DNA from: Oxalobacteraceae bacterium UBA7693
Lineage (GTDB): Bacteria > Pseudomonadota > Gammaproteobacteria > Burkholderiales > Burkholderiaceae_D
NCBI GenBank assembly: GCA_002482715.1
Contig: DLGN01000078.1
Location: 685 to 6,971 of the forward strand
Reading direction: 5' to 3'
Length of the DNA stretch: 6,287 nucleotides
How positions within the stretch are numbered: position 1 is the stretch's first letter; each line of letters begins with the position of its first letter. Positions 5,593-6,287 of the stretch are shown piece after piece. The position numbers and the translations under genes were made by a program. Below the pieces are notes generated by a model. That model had not been told where the DNA came from. It was given only the letters and a program-made list of their open reading frames with translations, and did no database searches.

Positions 5593-6287
5593 CTAAGCCT
5601 TCACACTAGGCAAAAACAATACTTGATCGCCATGAACAAAGCGCTCAATCGGGTGGGCCAAGCAAAGACTGAGGTTTTCAACCGTCATGATTTGCGCTTT
5701 ATCACCACATAAATAGGAGCCATCGGGCATCATCAATAAGGCGTGCGAAGCAACGCCATAAGAAAGGTTCAGATCGTGACTAACCATCACTACCGCCTTA
5801 TTTTTTGCCTGGCACTCGCGTGCCAAAATTTGCATCACACTGACTTGGTGACTTAAGTCAAGTGCATTCGCTGGCTCGTCCAGCAACAGTAGACCTGCGT
5901 CCTGCGCCAATAAGGCGGCGATCGCCACGCGTTGACGCTCACCACCAGACAAACTACGTACATCGCGTTGTGCAAACTCTTCTACATCGAGCAAGCGTAA
6001 AGCTTGTAAGGCAATTTCGTGATCTTGGGCAGATTCCCAATAGTGAGTATCATGATATGGATGGCGCGCACTCAGCACTGTTTCAATCACGCGATAAGCA
6101 AATGCATCCACTCGCGACTGCGATAAATAAGCTCGCTCTCTGGCCAATTCTTCCAAGCGCCATTCAGGTAAATCTTTGCCGTGCAATTGAATTGAACCTG
6201 ATTCAATTTCACGCAAACGCGCCAAGGTGCGCAGTAAGGTGCTCTTACCTGCGCCATTGCGTCCAATGACGCACCAACATTCACCCG
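5593..6287 (-). CDS. ABC importer ATP-binding protein, FecE/BtuD type, 5'-truncated by window edge
   Basis: This is the nucleotide-binding subunit of a FecCD/BtuC-type importer for iron-siderophores, haem or vitamin B12, acting on the inner face of the inner membrane. The open frame continues to the window edge, so the start is not visible; 230 residues are present of a family length near 255. Counted from the first visible residue, it has Walker A GRNGAGKST (8-16), Q-loop Gln56 (YLSQ), ABC signature LSGGERQRV (112-120), Walker B LLLLDEP (132-138), D-loop ALD (141-143) and switch His170 (VSHD). All motifs for ATP hydrolysis are present. A TTG at 6223-6225 could be mistaken for the start, but it lies after Walker A and cannot be the true start. 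Its place directly before cobB makes cobalamin or cobinamide the likely cargo (BtuD role). That is inference, because FecE, HmuV and BtuD look alike. Confidence 0.93.
   Translation of the reverse strand, partial: GECWCVIGRNGAGKSTLLRTLARLREIESGSIQLHGKDLPEWRLEELARERAYLSQSRVDAFAYRVIETVLSARHPYHDTHYWESAQDHEIALQALRLLDVEEFAQRDVRSLSGGERQRVAIAALLAQDAGLLLLDEPANALDLSHQVSVMQILARECQAKNKAVVMVSHDLNLSYGVASHALLMMPDGSYLCGDKAQIMTVENLSLCLAHPIERFVHGDQVLFLPSVKA

Noticed and set aside
6087..6225. TTG at 6225 as the start of a 210-residue ATPase
   Set aside because: The same frame continues upstream to the window edge and encodes Walker A (GRNGAGKST), so the gene is truncated by the window and does not start there.

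Overview
The window looks like chromosome of a Gram-negative, aerobic-type proteobacterium. A complete TonB-dependent outer-membrane receptor with a Sec signal peptide and C-terminal Phe requires an outer membrane. The style of the plug domain and of the CobQ/CobB proteins, together with roughly balanced base composition, suggests Betaproteobacteria (Burkholderiales, perhaps an Oxalobacteraceae member). The taxonomic guess is from memory of protein style, not from a search.

All four protein genes are on the minus strand, so they are transcribed from the right edge to the left. From right to left: (i) an ABC importer ATPase of the FecE/BtuD type, cut by the window edge so that only the part from just before Walker A to the stop is visible (5593 to beyond 6287); (ii) cobB/cbiA, cobyrinate a,c-diamide synthase (4197-5513); (iii) cobQ/cbiP, cobyric acid synthase (2649-4106); (iv) after a 286-base gap, a TonB-dependent receptor (89-2362). 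Gaps of 79 and 90 bases separate the first three genes, which fits one cobalamin operon without overlapping starts and stops. The left 88 bases hold two inverted repeats that probably mark the end of the receptor transcript.

Together the genes describe corrinoid acquisition and amidation. The ATPase would power a periplasmic-binding-protein-dependent importer, CobB amidates side chains a and c of the corrin ring, and CobQ amidates b, d, e and g to give adenosylcobyric acid. The receptor could bring a corrinoid across the outer membrane, but its family is broad. No cobalamin riboswitch is visible in front of it, so its substrate is left open.

The gap in front of the receptor (2363-2648) has a perfect minus-strand TATAAT (2576-2581) followed at once by an 11-bp imperfect stem-loop (2531-2561). 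This implies a leader of about 200 nt. It is the least explained non-coding structure here. I see no mobile element, CRISPR array, tRNA or rRNA, and no clear evidence of a new biological system: the window is mainly an ordinary B12 locus with a few small regulatory puzzles.
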